A stretch of DNA of 43,634 bases from Thermococcaceae archaeon (GCA_030156945.1 JASGLT010000015.1:1-43634); one strand, 5' to 3'. Positions 1 through 8,640 are shown, counted from the stretch's first letter. Notes: generated by a model from the sequence alone, not told the origin. Numbers and translations are program-made.

Positions 1-82
1 GTTGCCGAGCCTGGTCAAAGGCGGTGGACTCAAGATCCACTCCCGCAGGGGTTCCGGGGTTCAAATCCCCGCCCCCGCACCA
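1..82 (+). tRNA. tRNA-Leu (CAA anticodon), 5' end cut off
   Basis: This is the 3' part of a tRNA; about 6 bases of the 5' acceptor strand lie outside the window. The anticodon arm is GTGGA-CTCAAGA-TCCAC, so the anticodon is CAA, reading UUG leucine codons. A long class-II variable arm follows, then a T arm CGGGG-TTCAAAT-CCCCG (55-71) and the 3' acceptor strand CCCCCGC (72-78), discriminator A79 and an encoded CCA (80-82). The class-II variable arm and CAA anticodon agree on leucine. No intron is seen in the anticodon loop. Confidence 0.95.
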
Positions 83-547
83 AACCACATCTTGCCCCGC
101 ATGTTGGAGGTTCACCCCATCGCCTCTGGAAGCTTTGCTTTCCAAGAAGTGCTGACAGAGGTTAAGTACCTTTTGTTCAAAAGTTGGAATTCTAAAAAGG
201 TTTTTACTCCCCTGTCTTCTGGTGAGCCTTTCCTTGCTCAAAGCACCTTTAGGCTGATCAAACTGGGAAGTTTGTTTCTGACCTGCTCAAAGTTTCATCA
301 AAGCCCGTGGCTCTTTCTTGAAGTTCTTCATAAAGGGCTTTCCTGCTCGAAATAACTCATTTTGGAGGGAACTCCAGAGGGACTTTTAAATGGGTTTCCG
401 CTAAAAAGATGCCCTTTGGACGTCGGTTAAAACTGGACTCCAACTAACGAATTAACTGGGGTTAAATCCAAAATACACTCCAGGTTTTCACGAGAAAGAG
501 CCCTGGAAAGGAATCAAGAGCTTTGAGAAAACTTTACGAGGGAAAGT
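83..547. other. Gene-free stretch downstream of tRNA-Leu
   Basis: No supported gene lies here in 465 bases. The minus strand around 270-350 has a short protein-like frame (reading roughly ALYEELQERATGFDETL) ended by stops, which could be a decayed VapB-type antitoxin or chance. Short motifs of the form TGCTCAAAG or TCATCAAAG recur at about 234, 283 and 294. Being next to a tRNA gene, it could be an old integration site, but no integrase or attachment repeat is visible. Confidence 0.5.
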
Positions 548-1231
548 TCAGCGCTCCATTCTCCTGACGCCCTCTTTAGTACCCACAAGGACAATATCGG
601 CTATGTCTGCGAAAATGCCGTTCTCCACTACGCCGGGGATGGTGTTCAGCTCTATTTCGAGGTCGAGTGGGTCGTCTATGCGGTGGAATCTTGCGTCAAG
701 TATGAAGTTGCCGTTTTCTGTAACAACGGGGCCGTCCTTTTTGCTCCCCATTCTCAATTCCGCGGTGGCATTGAAGACCTCCAGCTCCTCGGCTATGGCC
801 CTCCATGCGGCGGGAATAACCTCTATGGGTACGGGCATTTTCTGCCCAAGCCTCTCTACGAGCTTGCTCTCGTCGACGAGAACTAAGAAGGTTCCGGCAC
901 GGTACTCCACTATCTTTTCCATGGTAAGGGCAGCACCCCTTCCCTTTATGAGGTTGAGACTTGGATCTACTTCGTCGGCCCCGTCAACGGCTATGTCTAT
1001 GGCATCGACTTCGTCAAGCCCCACAACCGGGACTCCGTATTCGAGGGCGAGAAGCCTTGACTGGTAAGAGGTGGGAATGCCGTATACGTCCTCGAGTTCC
1101 CCCTCCATGATCATCTTGCCGAGGTATTCGATGAAGTACGCGGTTGTCGAGCCCGTGCCTAACCCTACGACCATGTCGTCTTCCACAAACTTTAGGGCCT
1201 CTTTTGCGACCATGCGCTTGAGTTCTTCCAT
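548..1231 (-). CDS. rpiA: Ribose-5-phosphate isomerase A
   Basis: Interconverts ribose 5-phosphate and ribulose 5-phosphate. In Thermococcales, which lack a complete oxidative pentose phosphate pathway, this serves pentose supply for nucleotides. The 227-residue protein shows the RpiA signatures GLGTGSTT near the N-terminus, DGADEVDPSLNLIKGRGAALT in the middle and KLVERLGQKMPVPIEVIP, which together form the phosphate-binding and catalytic Asp/Lys/Glu site. The open frame extends nine codons further upstream, but ATG at 1231 is preceded by GGTGAT and begins with MEELKR as family members do. It is the last gene of the minus-strand run that begins with psmB, four bases after the membrane-protein gene, so it is probably co-transcribed. 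Confidence 0.95.
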   Translation of the reverse strand: MEELKRMVAKEALKFVEDDMVVGLGTGSTTAYFIEYLGKMIMEGELEDVYGIPTSYQSRLLALEYGVPVVGLDEVDAIDIAVDGADEVDPSLNLIKGRGAALTMEKIVEYRAGTFLVLVDESKLVERLGQKMPVPIEVIPAAWRAIAEELEVFNATAELRMGSKKDGPVVTENGNFILDARFHRIDDPLDLEIELNTIPGVVENGIFADIADIVLVGTKEGVRRMER

Positions 1232-1235
1232 GAGA

Positions 1236-1685
1236 TCACCCCGTGAAGTTAACAACACATTCCAGGCTCGCGTTCCCGCTTTTTATCATCTGGTAGAGGA
1301 GGCTCTGGTTGGAGTAGCAGACTGGGGTGAATTTTATCAGGAGGGTATAGCTCATCATGGTGAAGTAGAGCCAGAGCAGAAGCCAGCCCCAGAAGGCCTT
1401 TCTCAGGATGGGTCCCTTTTCTGCTGGAACGTCCTCCGGGAGTTCCTTGAGCACGGCGAGTATGAATTTGTCACCGAGAAGGAATAGCAGAACTCCAACT
1501 AACCATCCACCCTCGAAGAAAGTTCCCGATATTCCGCTTATTATTCCGGTTATCGTCCCCCATGCATACACTGCCAGGGAAAACTTGTGCTCGACCCTCA
1601 ACTTCACCTCTTCCACCTTAACGGTAGCTTTCAGAAGGAGCTTTAAAAACTTTCGGGCATCGATTTTAATCTCCGAGGCCTTCAA
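1236..1685 (-). CDS. Uncharacterised small membrane protein
   Basis: 149 residues starting at a TTG preceded by GGGGAAGG. No ATG start exists until the end of the frame. The N-terminal ~40 residues are charged. Hydrophobic segments lie at about 38-58, 60-80 and 97-120, so two to three membrane helices are likely, with a short polar tail. It overlaps the 3' end of the threonine-synthase-like gene by 20 bases and ends four bases before rpiA, so it is translationally packed in that operon. I do not recognise a family. Co-transcription with a putative regulator and a metabolic enzyme does not define its role. Confidence 0.7.
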   Translation of the reverse strand: MKASEIKIDARKFLKLLLKATVKVEEVKLRVEHKFSLAVYAWGTITGIISGISGTFFEGGWLVGVLLFLLGDKFILAVLKELPEDVPAEKGPILRKAFWGWLLLWLYFTMMSYTLLIKFTPVCYSNQSLLYQMIKSGNASLECVVNFTG

Positions 1686-3000
1686 GCAGCAGCCTTCCCC
1701 TCTCCGTGAGCCTGTAGTACACCCTTCTGCCCCTGTGCCTCGATTCCTCTATGAGCCCCATGCTCTCAAGCTCCCTCAGGTGCTGGTATATTGCCTGATA
1801 GCGCAGGGGCTTTTTTAGGGCCTCCCATATTTCGTATCCGTACATCTCTCCGTCCCTCAAAAGCTTCAGAATCTCAAGCTTTGTGCTTCCTACCGGGAAG
1901 CGTTCTCTGGACTCCTCGCACTGTCCCTTCAGTCCCGAGCTCGTAACTATAACGGCAATTCTGTCGTCCCTTTCGAAGTAGCCCTCTTCTCTGAGTGCCA
2001 TCAGGGCAGGGATAACTACTGATGAAGCATACTCCGCGAAAATTCCCTCCTTCGCCAGGGTTTTCTGGCCGAGGTCCAGCTCGTCTTCACCCACCACTAC
2101 TGCAGTGCCGCGGCTTTTGGTGACTGCTTCCACTGCGAGCTCCTTCATCAGCGGATTTTTTACGTACAATGCCAGCGCCTTGGTGGGCTCAACTCTCGGC
2201 TCTATGCCGAGAACCTCACTCGCTATTGGAGAGCATTTCTCAGCCTGTACCGCTATGAGTTTTGGAAGCTCATCAATAACTCCAATTTCCTTCAGCTCGG
2301 AGAAACCCTTGTAAATGCTGTAGATGTTGCTTCCGCTTCCGGTCGGAACCACAACGTGGGTTGGGTTCAGCTCTTCCCAGAGCTCGAAGGCTATAGTTTT
2401 CTGCCCTTCGAGTCCTATCATGTTGTTTTCGGGGGTTATGTCGTAGAGTCCCTTTCCCTCGGCAAGTCCGCTTGCATAACTGACCCCTTCGTCTACGCTC
2501 TCTCCGTATCTGATTATCCTCGCTCCCAGGGAGGCTATCTGGGAGAGCTTGCCGCTCTCTATGAACCGTGGAATAACCGCGTAGGCCTCCTTGCCGGCTC
2601 TTGAAGCATATGCTGCGAGAGAGGCAGCTGCGTTTCCGTTGCTCGCTACCACAAATCCGTTCTTTGCATGGGGGAGGCCATAGGAGACCGCCACTGTGGC
2701 GAGCCTGTCCCTGAAAGAGCCCGTCGGGTTTCTCGTCTCGTCCTTCAGAAAAACGTTTAGTCCGAGCTTCTCCCCGAACCTGGATTTTAGGAGGGGAGTC
2801 CCACCTTCGGAGAGGCTCACTATCTCGGGAACGTCCGGCAGGAGCTCCATGTATCTCCAGACTCCCGGCCTTCGCCCTTTCCACAGTTTCGGCTCAACCC
2901 CATCGTATTCGTAACGTATGGCAAGTCTTTCGCCGCACTGACATAAAGGCGGAATGGTGGAAGAATAGACGAGCCCGCAGGAGGGGCAGCGGACTTTCAT
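1666..3000 (-). CDS. Threonine-synthase-like protein with PLP Lys replaced by Arg, fused to a winged helix
   Basis: 444 residues. Residues 1-25 form a zinc ribbon (C5, C8, C20, C22). Residues ~50-365 are a fold-type II PLP enzyme closely resembling threonine synthase, with GGTPL, ASNGN, EGQKT and a glycine-rich TGSGSN loop. The motif that should be NPTGSFKDR reads NPTGSFRDR: the Schiff-base lysine is Arg97 (codon AGG). The genuine thrC of this window has Lys98 at the aligned position. Residues ~373-444 form a winged helix of the PadR/ArsR type (helix YQAIYQHLRELESMGLI, then a basic wing RHRGRRVYYRLTERG). Without the lysine, normal PLP chemistry is not expected, so I infer a ligand-sensing DNA-binding protein. 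It lies 12 bases after fttA and overlaps the next gene. It will probably be annotated as threonine synthase by homology. Confidence 0.85.
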   Translation of the reverse strand: MKVRCPSCGLVYSSTIPPLCQCGERLAIRYEYDGVEPKLWKGRRPGVWRYMELLPDVPEIVSLSEGGTPLLKSRFGEKLGLNVFLKDETRNPTGSFRDRLATVAVSYGLPHAKNGFVVASNGNAAASLAAYASRAGKEAYAVIPRFIESGKLSQIASLGARIIRYGESVDEGVSYASGLAEGKGLYDITPENNMIGLEGQKTIAFELWEELNPTHVVVPTGSGSNIYSIYKGFSELKEIGVIDELPKLIAVQAEKCSPIASEVLGIEPRVEPTKALALYVKNPLMKELAVEAVTKSRGTAVVVGEDELDLGQKTLAKEGIFAEYASSVVIPALMALREEGYFERDDRIAVIVTSSGLKGQCEESRERFPVGSTKLEILKLLRDGEMYGYEIWEALKKPLRYQAIYQHLRELESMGLIEESRHRGRRVYYRLTERGRLLLEGLGD

Positions 3001-3012
3001 GTTGGACCCCTT

Positions 3013-4965
3013 TCACTTGAGTCTTATGGCATCGAGGTTGTTTGGAGCCCTCGTCGGGAGCCCGAAGCTTTTGTGTATGCTCGTGCTGAGGTCAAGGCAT
3101 TTGTGGGCTTCACCGTGGACGGTTATCACCCTCTCAGGCCTCGGCCTAAGCCTTGCTATGTAGCTCATTAGCTCCCTCCTGTCGGCGTGTCCCGAGAAGC
3201 CGTCTATCGTGTGAACTTCCATGTTAACTGGAACCACCTCTGTTTTTCCGTCCTCACCGACGAGGGGTATCTCTTTTAGACCTCTCTGAACCTGTCTTCC
3301 GAGGGTGCCCTCGGCCTGGTAGCTTACAAAGATTATTGCGTTCTTTGGATCCGGTGCAAGCTGTTTGAAGTATTCCACGCTTGGGCCTCCCACGAGCATG
3401 CCCGATGTGGCTATGATTATCGCCGGTTCGCCCGAGTCTATTATGTCCTGCCTCTCCCTGCTGTTGGCAACTGGCTTGAAGACTGGATTCAGGAAAGGAT
3501 TGTACCCCTCGTGGAATATCTGCTCCCTCAGGTGCTTGCTTAGGTACTCGGGGTAGGCTGTGTGTATTGCCGTTGCCTCCCATATCATACCATCGAGGTA
3601 TATTGGTACGTCAATGCCTCCAACCCTTGCGTACTCCTCAAGGACCATCATTATCTCCTGGGCCCTTCCGACGGCCATTGCCGGTATCAGAACCTTGCCC
3701 TTCTGTCTTATAACGTGGTGAATTACCTCTATGAGCCTCTTCTCGGCCTCTGCCCTTGGCATCTGATAGTCGTTGCTTCCCCCGTATGTGGACTCCATCA
3801 CGAGGGTCTCAAGGCGCGGGAACCTGCTGACGGCGGGTTCGAACAGTCTCGTTGGAATGAACTTGAAGTCACCAGTTATTGCTATGTTGTGGAGTCCGTT
3901 TCCGATGTGGAGGTGCACTATTGAGGAACCGAGGATGTGCCCGGCGTTGTGGAGTGTTAGGCGCATGTCGGGTGAAATATCTCTGACCTCACCGTAGTCG
4001 AGGGTTATTGTGTGTTTTATGACCTCCTTTATGTCCTTTGGCCTGTAGAGGGGCTCTACGCCGTTCATGTGCTGTATCTCGATGAAGTCCTGCTGAAGGA
4101 GCACCATGAGGTCCCTCGTTGGGGGCGTCGTATAAATTGGCCCGTCGAAGAGCTTGTACCGGAATAGGTAGGGAAGCATACCACTGTGGTCGAGGTGAGC
4201 GTGGGTTATGACTATAGCATCAAGGAGCCCTTCGTTGAGAACGTAAAGGAACTCCGGAGCATCAAAGTGGGGGAAGGCTTTCTTCGGATCGCGAAGGGCG
4301 GCTATGTTGACCCCAAAGTCGACCAGAACGTAGCTTTCATTGGTCTGAACGAGAATGGAGCTCCTACCAACCTCCCTAAATCCTCCGAGCCCTGTGATTC
4401 TTATCCACTCGCTTTTGACCTCTGGCTTTCTGTATATGTTCCTGCCAACGTTTCTGAGAAACTTCCTCCTGTCTTTGCTCTCAAGCTGGAGTATCTGGCG
4501 TATTGAGTATATCGTCTGGCTTTGGAGTGGGGGAGTTCTGACAACCCTTGGCGCCCACCTAACTTTCTGGGTTATCAGCCTCAGGGTCTCCCCGTTCTTT
4601 CCTATGACGAGTCCGGGCTTTTTAGCCTCGATTAAAACTTCTCCAACCGATGGGTCAAAGCTTATGTTTGTTATCTCGGCTTCGGGGGGTACTATTTCCT
4701 TTATAAGCTCTTCCGCCTTTTCGGGCGGGAGAAGAACATCGGGGTCGGGTCTTACACTTATTCTCTTCTTCAGAACCTTTGCGAGGTTTCTTATTAGTTC
4801 CCCGTCCTTCATGACTGCCTCGGGGTTTTTCATGTAAATGACGAGTTCTGGTCCCTCGAACTCCACCTCAGTTATCTGGGCGGATGGGGGAACCATCTGC
4901 GATATTACTTCCCTAATCTCCCGTAAAATCTCGTCTACAGAGCTCTCCCTTCTGATCAATTCCAT
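3013..4965 (-). CDS. fttA: aCPSF1/FttA, archaeal transcription termination ribonuclease
   Basis: Archaeal homologue of eukaryotic CPSF73. In Thermococcus kodakarensis, FttA terminates transcription by cleaving nascent RNA and releasing RNA polymerase. The 650-residue protein has two N-terminal KH-like domains (GLVIGKNG near 119-126), then a metallo-beta-lactamase domain with HAHLDHSG (~255-262), GHILGSS and ITGDF, an inserted beta-CASP domain, and C-terminal FSGHAD and HGEAH histidines, so the zinc site is complete. The start may be GTG 4968 or ATG 4965; I chose the ATG because GGAG/GAGGTG precedes it. It begins four bases after psmB, so termination factor and proteasome subunit share a transcript. 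The gene pair matches the T. kodakarensis TK1428-TK1429 order as I recall it. Confidence 0.97.
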   Translation of the reverse strand: MELIRRESSVDEILREIREVISQMVPPSAQITEVEFEGPELVIYMKNPEAVMKDGELIRNLAKVLKKRISVRPDPDVLLPPEKAEELIKEIVPPEAEITNISFDPSVGEVLIEAKKPGLVIGKNGETLRLITQKVRWAPRVVRTPPLQSQTIYSIRQILQLESKDRRKFLRNVGRNIYRKPEVKSEWIRITGLGGFREVGRSSILVQTNESYVLVDFGVNIAALRDPKKAFPHFDAPEFLYVLNEGLLDAIVITHAHLDHSGMLPYLFRYKLFDGPIYTTPPTRDLMVLLQQDFIEIQHMNGVEPLYRPKDIKEVIKHTITLDYGEVRDISPDMRLTLHNAGHILGSSIVHLHIGNGLHNIAITGDFKFIPTRLFEPAVSRFPRLETLVMESTYGGSNDYQMPRAEAEKRLIEVIHHVIRQKGKVLIPAMAVGRAQEIMMVLEEYARVGGIDVPIYLDGMIWEATAIHTAYPEYLSKHLREQIFHEGYNPFLNPVFKPVANSRERQDIIDSGEPAIIIATSGMLVGGPSVEYFKQLAPDPKNAIIFVSYQAEGTLGRQVQRGLKEIPLVGEDGKTEVVPVNMEVHTIDGFSGHADRRELMSYIARLRPRPERVITVHGEAHKCLDLSTSIHKSFGLPTRAPNNLDAIRLK

Positions 4966-4969
4966 CACC

Positions 4970-5581
4970 TCACTCCAGAATCGCTTTCAGCTCGTCTTCG
5001 GAATGCTCTCTGTAGCCCTCTTTGGTTATGGTTACGAGTGTAACTCCACCCCCTGTAAACACATCCCTCTTTGTGGCCACCTTTATTGCCCGTAGGGCCA
5101 GTTTTATGCCCTCTTCAAGGCTCAGGTCTTCGGAGTAGTTTTCCTCCAGAATCGAGAAGGCGAGCTCCATTCCCGAACCGGCGGCCGTGTATTTGTCCTC
5201 CGTCACGCCGCCTATCATGTCTATCGAAAATAGGGCTGGCTTTGAATCGTATCCGGCAACTATAAACCACCCGAAGTAGGGCAGGAGCGCTCTACCGTGA
5301 AGGATGTTAGAGGTGAGCGTAGCGAGAGCCTTAACGCTCATTTCCTTTCCCGATTTAGCGCGGTACAGCCTAGCCTCTGCCTGGAGGAGCCTTGCCAGAC
5401 TCATGATGTCCCCAACGCTGCCCGCCCCCGCTATTGCGAGGTGCTCGTCTATCTGGAATATCTTGGTGACGTTCTCCGAGAGAATCATGTTCCCAAGGGA
5501 AGCTCTCTTGTCGGCCGCGAGTACCACGCCATCCTTACATACAATGCCCACCGTAGTGGTTCCTTTTAGTTTTTCAGGCAA
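4970..5581 (-). CDS. psmB: Proteasome beta subunit
   Basis: Catalytic subunit of the 20S proteasome, processed to expose an N-terminal threonine nucleophile. The sequence begins [14 protein letters not shown], so a seven-residue propeptide ends at Gly before the catalytic Thr8. The downstream [12 protein letters not shown] carries the conserved Asp and Lys of the active site, and AGAGSVGD is typical. Length 203 fits the family. The start is TTG 5581, preceded by GGGGTG. Thermococcales usually encode two beta subunits and only this one is here; the alpha subunit is elsewhere. It is the first gene of the minus-strand operon psmB-fttA-ThrC-like-membrane protein-rpiA. Confidence 0.95.
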   Translation of the reverse strand: MPEKLKGTTTVGIVCKDGVVLAADKRASLGNMILSENVTKIFQIDEHLAIAGAGSVGDIMSLARLLQAEARLYRAKSGKEMSVKALATLTSNILHGRALLPYFGWFIVAGYDSKPALFSIDMIGGVTEDKYTAAGSGMELAFSILEENYSEDLSLEEGIKLALRAIKVATKRDVFTGGGVTLVTITKEGYREHSEDELKAILE

Positions 5582-5648
5582 TTACAACACCCCTGCTGGC
5601 ATGTTTTAGAACAGAAGAACCTCTTCACACTTCCTTCTGAGGAGATAG

Positions 5649-5656
5649 TATTTAAA
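5649..5656. promoter_or_regulatory. TATA element possibly shared by divergent genes
   Basis: The near-palindromic TATTTAAA lies between psmB (start 5581, minus) and the gene starting at 5689 (plus). On the plus strand it predicts initiation near 5676, giving a very short leader before ATG 5689. On the minus strand it reads CCTTTAAATA and would give psmB a leader of about 40 bases. No second strong TATA is visible in the 107-base gap. Confidence 0.55.
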
Positions 5657-5688
5657 GGTTTCGTTCCAATAGTTCGTGGGTGCTTGAC

Positions 5689-6855
5689 ATGGGGGGTGAA
5701 GTAATACTTCTCACAGGTCCTCCTCTAAACGGAAGGGACGAATACATAAGTGAGGCTCTGAAGGGTGCAGATGGGGAAAGCTATGCCTACTATCATGTTT
5801 TTGACTGGCTCAGGGAGGTTGGGAAGGAGAGTGGAGTTAAGATAACCCGGAAGAACGTCCTGGACTTTGCTATAAGCCACCCGGATATTATGAACGAAAT
5901 AAGGGACGAGGCCTTCGAGAGGATTAGAAAGGAGATAGACGAGAGCGACAAAAGAGTCCACCTCGTATCAACCCCGAGCCTCTTCCGCTGGGGGAGCGGG
6001 AGCGTAATCGGGTTCACGCTGAGCAACCTGAAGCTTTTGAAGCCTGACAGGGTCATCATAGTTCTCGACGACGTTCTCTCTGTCAGGAGAAGGATAATAA
6101 ACGACCCTGAGTGGTTCGAGCGCTTTGGAGAAAACCCAGAGAACATCAAGCTGACCACGTTGGTTATGTGGCGTGAGGACGCGATAAACCACGTCAAGAC
6201 CCTCGTCCACGAGCTGAAAAAGGAGGGAATAAACGTCCGCTACGTCCTTCAGTTCGGTATAAGACACCCCCACCAGGTCTTCCTCGACCTCATATTCCGG
6301 GAGAACGAAAAGCCTCTTGTTTACCTAAGCTATCCAATGACGGGTCACGAAGAGGAGTACTACCACCGCGTCAGGGGGTTCTACGAGAAGCTCAGCGAGC
6401 ACTTCACAGTGCTCGACCCAGGTGCCCTTGACGACTGGTGGGTGGTAGCTGAATACGACAACCAGGTCGACCAGAACCCGAACATCAAGAAGATCAAGAT
6501 AAAGCACCTCCTTGATGGTGACGTCGTTGAGGAGCTCGACAGGGAGGACATAGAGCAGGCGACCGACATACTCAGGAGACAGCTCGTCGAGAGGGACTTC
6601 AACCTCGTTGATGTGAGCAAGGCGATAGCGGTTTATCACTACGCCGAGGGCGTTTCGGCTGGCGTTATCAGTGAGATGGCAGAGGCTTACAGGACTTTGG
6701 CAGCGATATACCTTTACTACCCGTTCAAGAGGAGACCAAGCCCGTTTATGGAGTTCTACGGCATGCAGAACCCGTCGAGAAGGACGATGTTCAAGGACGA
6801 GGACGAAATGATAAGGGCTATGGTGGAAGAAAAGGAGTACTGGACGAAGGCTTAG
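5689..6855 (+). CDS. Degenerate P-loop kinase-like domain fused to a nucleoside deoxyribosyltransferase-like domain
   Basis: 388 residues. The N-terminal half begins with a P-loop-like LLTGPPLNGRDEY followed by alternating helices and strands resembling adenylate-kinase-like NTPases. The Walker A Lys-Ser/Thr is replaced by Arg-Asp, so ATP binding is doubtful. From about residue 205, PLVYLSYPMTG, then a long region ending DVSKAIAVYHYAEGVSAGVISEMAEAY, resembles the nucleoside 2-deoxyribosyltransferase fold (YLxxP at the N-terminus, G-S/T-x-x-E near the C-terminus). I infer a nucleotide-related role; no specific reaction can be named. The frame opens at GTG 5680, but ATG 5689 suits the TATA box at 5649. 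It stands alone, divergent from psmB. Confidence 0.8.
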   Translation: MGGEVILLTGPPLNGRDEYISEALKGADGESYAYYHVFDWLREVGKESGVKITRKNVLDFAISHPDIMNEIRDEAFERIRKEIDESDKRVHLVSTPSLFRWGSGSVIGFTLSNLKLLKPDRVIIVLDDVLSVRRRIINDPEWFERFGENPENIKLTTLVMWREDAINHVKTLVHELKKEGINVRYVLQFGIRHPHQVFLDLIFRENEKPLVYLSYPMTGHEEEYYHRVRGFYEKLSEHFTVLDPGALDDWWVVAEYDNQVDQNPNIKKIKIKHLLDGDVVEELDREDIEQATDILRRQLVERDFNLVDVSKAIAVYHYAEGVSAGVISEMAEAYRTLAAIYLYYPFKRRPSPFMEFYGMQNPSRRTMFKDEDEMIRAMVEEKEYWTKA

Positions 6856-6883
6856 CTCCTAATTAACCCTCAAGGACTCTCTT

Positions 6884-7216
6884 TTACACTATTTGGTCAA
6901 ATTTATCCCTGAGTTCCTCGTATGCTTGTCTTCTTTCTTTCCTATCGAAGTCGCAGGGTAACACCTCTTCCCAGCCGGGTCCTCCAAAGAGGGGCTTTTC
7001 GTTGGTACAGAAAAGTTGATATCGGTTAACGTGATACTGGAAAGAGGCGTAGCTGTTGGCGAAACGAGCCATGCCCTCATGTCTTCTACCCAGTATTAGG
7101 GTGTAGAAGAACTGGACTATCACCACAAGCCCCACAGCGAAGTTGAGGGCGTATAAAATGACGCCGTATACTATTGCGAGCGGGATCCTCAGTAGGGCTT
7201 CTATTCTTTCCCCCAT
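6884..7216 (-). CDS. DUF4389-type membrane protein
   Basis: 110 residues from ATG 7216, chosen because GGGGTG precedes it by six bases; the frame reaches GTG 7225. One long or two short hydrophobic segments occupy residues ~8-40. The motif ILGRRHEGMARFANSYASFQYHVNRY matches the conserved core of DUF4389 proteins (GRR-x-x-G-x-x-RF then a helix ending R-x-x-Y). The remainder is a charged cytoplasmic tail. Function is unknown in the family. It lies downstream of gdhA in the same orientation, with CTTTTTAAAGG at ~7260-7270 as its own likely TATA box. Confidence 0.75.
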   Translation of the reverse strand: MGERIEALLRIPLAIVYGVILYALNFAVGLVVIVQFFYTLILGRRHEGMARFANSYASFQYHVNRYQLFCTNEKPLFGGPGWEEVLPCDFDRKERRQAYEELRDKFDQIV

Positions 7217-7274
7217 TGGTTTCACCCCAGATTACAATCCCTGAGGGTATTAGGAGAATCCTTTAAAAAGTTAG

Positions 7275-7320
7275 CGTTTCTTTTCATGTATCACTAGAAC
7301 AGAGAAGAAACGAATAGAAA
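7275..7320 (-). terminator. Probable gdhA terminator region
   Basis: An inverted repeat CGTTTCTT / AAGAAACG (7275-7282 and 7305-7312) lies just past the gdhA stop codon. On the minus strand the flanking sequence is pyrimidine-rich (TTCTTCTCCC-TTTTC before it, CTTTTT after it). Archaeal intrinsic termination needs mainly the T-rich tract, so the hairpin itself may not be essential. Confidence 0.45.
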
Positions 7321-7332
7321 AGGGAGAAGAAA

Positions 7333-8592
7333 TCACTTCTTCACCCATCCACGCCACTTCATGGCGTCGTAGACCCTCTGGACGGCAACGACGTAGGCGG
7401 CATCCCTCATGTTGATGCCCTTCTCCTTGTGGGTGTTGTAGACGTCCCAGAAGGCCTTGGTCATCTTCTTGTCGAGCTTGGCCCTGGTGGTCTCGGTGTC
7501 CCAGTAGTCGCCGGTTATGTTCTGAACCCACTCGAAGTAGCTGACGGTGACACCACCGGCGTTACAGAGGAAGTCGGGTATGATGAGGACGCCCTTCTCG
7601 TGGAGGATCTCGTCGGCCTCCGGGGTGGTCGGACCGTTGGCGAGCTCCGCAACTATCTTGGCCTTGATCTTATCTGCGTTGTCCTTGGTTATGACGCCCT
7701 CAATGGCGCTCGGGGCGAGGACGTCAACCTCAAGCTCGAGGAGCTCCTCGTTGGTTATGTTGGTGGCTCCCGGGAAGTCCTTAACTGAGCCGTTCTTCTT
7801 CTTCCACTCGAGAACCTCATCGGCGTTGAGGCCGTCCGGGTTGTAGATGCCGCCCCTGCTGTCGCTGACAGCTACAACCTTCATGCCGTACTCCTCGCTC
7901 ATAATCTTGGCCATGTAGTAGCCGGCGTTACCGTAACCCTGGATCGCTATGGTCTTGCCCTTGAGGTCCATGCCGAGGGCCTTCGCTGCTTCTCTCACGG
8001 TGTATGAAGCACCGCGGGCAGTGGCGTCCATTCTGGCGACGATACCGCCAACTCCGGGCGGCTTGCCGGTGATGATACCGAAGCTCGGAACTTTCCTCCT
8101 GCTGATAACCTCATATTCGTCCATCATCCATGCCATGATCTGCGGGTTGGTGTAGACGTCAGGGGCAGGAATATCGGTGTACGGGCTGATGACATCGTAA
8201 ATAGCCCTTATGTAGCTCCTTGCGAGCCTCTCCTTCTCCCTCTCGGAGAGCTTCTTCGGGTCGACGATGATGCCACCCTTACCTCCACCGTAGGGGAGGT
8301 CAACAACGGCGACCTTCCAGGTCATCCAGGTTGCCAAAGCTTTAACGGTGCTGAGGGTCTCGGCCGGGTGCCACCTTATACCACCCTTGGTCGGACCGCG
8401 GGCCCAGTTGTGCTGGACACGGAAACCGGTGAAAACCTTGACAGAACCGTCGTCCATCTCGAGTGGAACGCTGACCTCAACAATCCTCATGGGCTTCTTG
8501 AGCCACTCAAGGGCCTCTTCGCTTATGTCCATGAACTGGGCAGCCCTCTCGAGCTGCTTGACGGCCATCTCAAACGGGTCAATCTCGACCAT
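7333..8592 (-). CDS. gdhA: Glutamate dehydrogenase
   Basis: Catalyses reversible oxidative deamination of glutamate to 2-oxoglutarate; in Thermococcales it is a very abundant homohexamer linking amino-acid catabolism with nitrogen assimilation. The 419-residue length is exactly that of the family. Motifs are the substrate region [19 protein letters not shown], the catalytic lysine stretch [12 protein letters not shown], and a dinucleotide fold with [12 protein letters not shown]. The C-terminus ends [12 protein letters not shown] 8592 has GAGGTGGT ahead and a strong BRE/TATA at 8641-8650, giving a leader of about 25 bases. This is the orthologue of T. kodakarensis TK1431. It is monocistronic by position. 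Confidence 0.98.
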   Translation of the reverse strand: MVEIDPFEMAVKQLERAAQFMDISEEALEWLKKPMRIVEVSVPLEMDDGSVKVFTGFRVQHNWARGPTKGGIRWHPAETLSTVKALATWMTWKVAVVDLPYGGGKGGIIVDPKKLSEREKERLARSYIRAIYDVISPYTDIPAPDVYTNPQIMAWMMDEYEVISRRKVPSFGIITGKPPGVGGIVARMDATARGASYTVREAAKALGMDLKGKTIAIQGYGNAGYYMAKIMSEEYGMKVVAVSDSRGGIYNPDGLNADEVLEWKKKNGSVKDFPGATNITNEELLELEVDVLAPSAIEGVITKDNADKIKAKIVAELANGPTTPEADEILHEKGVLIIPDFLCNAGGVTVSYFEWVQNITGDYWDTETTRAKLDKKMTKAFWDVYNTHKEKGINMRDAAYVVAVQRVYDAMKWRGWVKK

Positions 8593-8640
8593 TCATACCA
8601 CCTCGGTTTCGGTAATTTGCGAAGTAAGGTTAGGCATTTG

